From NCBI GenBank assembly GCA_964457365.1, contig CAYWFP010000146.1, forward strand, positions 1 through 7,149: a DNA stretch of 7,149 nt. The letters are read 5' to 3'. Every line of letters starts with the position of its first letter. Position 1 is the stretch's first letter. A program made the position numbers and the translations under genes. Of the stretch, positions 6,513 through 7,149 are shown one piece after another. The notes beneath the pieces were generated by a model. That model made no database searches and was not told the origin of the DNA. It saw only the letters and a list, made by a program, of their open reading frames with translations. This stretch comes from CAYWFP01 sp964457365 (GTDB lineage Bacteria > Planctomycetota > SZUA-567).

Positions 6513-6593
6513 TTTGCATAATACGAGTTTAACGGCGATAGCGAGACCCATGCGCCGGATGCGCAAATGGGCGTTAAACTTGTATTATGTAAA
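6513..6593 (+). repeat. 22-pair inverted repeat with attC-like boxes
   Basis: The arms 6513-6534 and 6572-6593 are complementary at 20 of 22 positions, and the two exceptions (6516/6590 and 6525/6581) are G.U on the + strand. The inner part has CCCAT (6547-6551) with ATGGG (6567-6571) and GCGC (6552-6555) with GCGC (6561-6564) around CGGAT. GTTTAAC (6527-6533) and GTTAAAC (6573-6579) match the attC boxes RYYYAAC and GTTRRRY exactly, 53 bases end to end. However, the stem extends 14 pairs beyond the boxes, unlike a usual attC. Confidence 0.65.
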
Positions 6594-6712
6594 GCGACAT
6601 GCCGGGATGGCAACGGAGCGTACTTGGGGCGGGTACGATATTTGTCTGAGGAGTCGCAGCGGGTTTATCCCCGAGCACCGCAGATAGGTGTCTCCGGAAT
6701 CTTCGACCTTAT

Positions 6713-7149
6713 TCATTTTTTTTCTGGCGGTCCGAATCCCATTCGTTGCTTTTTCTCTTGAACGGGTGGCGTGAGAATGGACTGAATGGCTTTGATGGCA
6801 ATCTGAATGTCCCTTTCGTTTTTGCCCATTCTTCGTTCGAGTCCTTCGATGGCGTAGCGTAAGGCTTCATTGTCGGTAAGCATCCGACGCAAGCGAATGA
6901 AAGCTCGTATAATCTGCAGATTTATCTGGATCGCTGTATCCGAGTTCAACACACTGGATAGCATGGCAACCCCGGCTTCGGTGAATGCGTGGGGCATTGC
7001 GGATGAATGTTTTAGTTTTGTCAACCGGTCGCAATTTGCGACCAGTTCATTCCGTTCCTTGGCTGTCAGTTGAAACATGAGGTCATCGGGGAACCGGGGA
7101 TCACCGCCCCGAAGGTTGGGCCGTCGAGAGTCAAACCGTCGAACACGGT
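6713..7149 (-). CDS. ORF6N-domain protein (5' end outside window)
   Basis: The frame is open to the right edge, so the Met at 7078 is probably internal: family members carry about 55 residues before this 'RFP-[DE]-D-[FL]-MFQLT' motif, seen here as DPRFPDDLMFQLT. Further family marks are NCDRLTKLKHS, then AFTEAGVAMLSSVLNSDTAIQ, then IIRAFIRLRRML, a charged helical stretch, and ILTPP...RMGF near the C-terminus. ORF6N is a DNA-binding-type domain named from phage proteins, related in context to KilA-N, and common in prophages and mobile segments; its precise role is unclear. The usual LNxxVxRN motif just before RFP is not recognisable in the 24 visible upstream codons, so the N-terminal part may be divergent, frameshifted or truncated. 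The gene ends EKK with eight A residues just before TGA. It points toward the hairpin-dense block. Confidence 0.8.
   Translation of the reverse strand, partial: RVRRFDSRRPNLRGGDPRFPDDLMFQLTAKERNELVANCDRLTKLKHSSAMPHAFTEAGVAMLSSVLNSDTAIQINLQIIRAFIRLRRMLTDNEALRYAIEGLERRMGKNERDIQIAIKAIQSILTPPVQEKKQRMGFGPPEKK

Larger units (their letters stand above)
6186..6593 (+). ncRNA. Candidate structured RNA region, boundaries uncertain
   Basis: This interval contains the hairpins at 6186-6237, 6264-6314, 6350-6390, 6421-6459 and 6513-6593. All four single mismatches in its main helices (6198/6220, 6283/6296, 6516/6590, 6525/6581) are G.U on the + strand. Two of the hairpins are diverged copies of each other. 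I recognise no known family: no RNase P, tmRNA, SRP or 6S signatures and no group II intron domain V were seen. No clear promoter was found at its 5' side. An alternative is a recombination or repetitive DNA element that folds as single-stranded DNA. Confidence 0.3.
5647..6712. other. Gene-poor, GC-rich, hairpin-dense intergenic block
   Basis: About 1.07 kb between two - strand genes. Frames are open on both strands (for example 6042-6566 and 5878-6204 on -, 6346-6687 on +), but none shows a recognisable domain, a ribosome site or plausible protein composition, and they overlap one another antiparallel. The block holds at least nine inverted repeats, listed separately. A 13-base direct repeat, GAATTGGAKCGTA, occurs at 5811-5823 and 6001-6013. 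A 12-base near-repeat, GGCMACGGAGCG, occurs at 6389-6400 and 6609-6620. In 6594-6712, next to the ORF6N gene, I see no convincing terminator or promoter. Confidence 0.7.

Noticed and set aside
6042..6566. 174-residue - strand open frame in the hairpin block
   Set aside because: No recognisable domain, rich in Arg, Ser, Pro and Cys as expected from GC-rich non-coding DNA, crosses at least five hairpins, and overlaps other long frames on both strands.
6186..6593. Known RNA genes (tRNA, tmRNA, RNase P, SRP, 6S, group II intron)
   Set aside because: I looked for their conserved cores and saw none.
6346..6687. 113-residue + strand open frame
   Set aside because: It spans the two tandem hairpins and the 22-pair inverted repeat; the protein has no domain and its reading is explained by the structured DNA.
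6690..6723. Terminator with T8 tract on the + strand at 6716-6723
   Set aside because: The T-run is the complement of the Lys codons and end of the ORF6N gene, and no stable hairpin precedes it.

Overview
The window looks like an accessory stretch of a Gram-negative bacterial chromosome. Large secreted or surface repeat proteins, a small secreted Kre9/KNH-like protein and a C-terminal tail resembling a type IX sorting signal suggest a Fibrobacterota/Bacteroidota-type organism. That assignment is an inference from family content, not a phylogenetic result.

Left part (1-3885, + strand): three closely spaced genes, probably one transcription unit. The first is the 3' part of a large YD/RHS-type protein whose reading frame is open to the left edge and whose C-terminus is a PMP-like beta-helix. 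The second (2579-3439) is an unrecognised secreted protein with a sorting-signal-like tail. The third (3487-3885) is a short secreted protein with a Kre9/KNH-like beta-sandwich domain. A plausible intrinsic terminator (3885-3912) follows directly and lies inside the 3' end of the opposing gene.

Middle part (3886-5646, - strand): one gene for a 586-residue protein made almost wholly of eight tandem ~69-residue zinc-ribbon modules (DUF4379/PF14311 type). Its stop codon abuts the stop codon of the third + gene with no base between them.

Right-middle part (5647-6712): about 1.07 kb with no convincing gene, although it is GC-rich and open in several frames. It is packed with inverted repeats: simple hairpins, a 19-bp hairpin at 5913-5993, a nested stem at 6264-6314, two related tandem hairpins at 6350-6390 and 6421-6459, and a 22-pair stem at 6513-6593. 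In the helices that contain single mismatches, all four mismatches are G.U pairs on the + strand and would be A.C on the - strand. This points to folding of the + strand as RNA or single-stranded DNA. Two of the hairpins are outlined by sequences matching, or one base off, the integron attC core boxes. This block is the best candidate here for something undescribed.

Right edge (6713-7149, - strand): an ORF6N-family gene, typical of phages and mobile elements, cut by the window edge. The zinc-ribbon gene, the structured block and the ORF6N gene together look like a mobile or variable segment beside a more AT-rich surface-protein operon.
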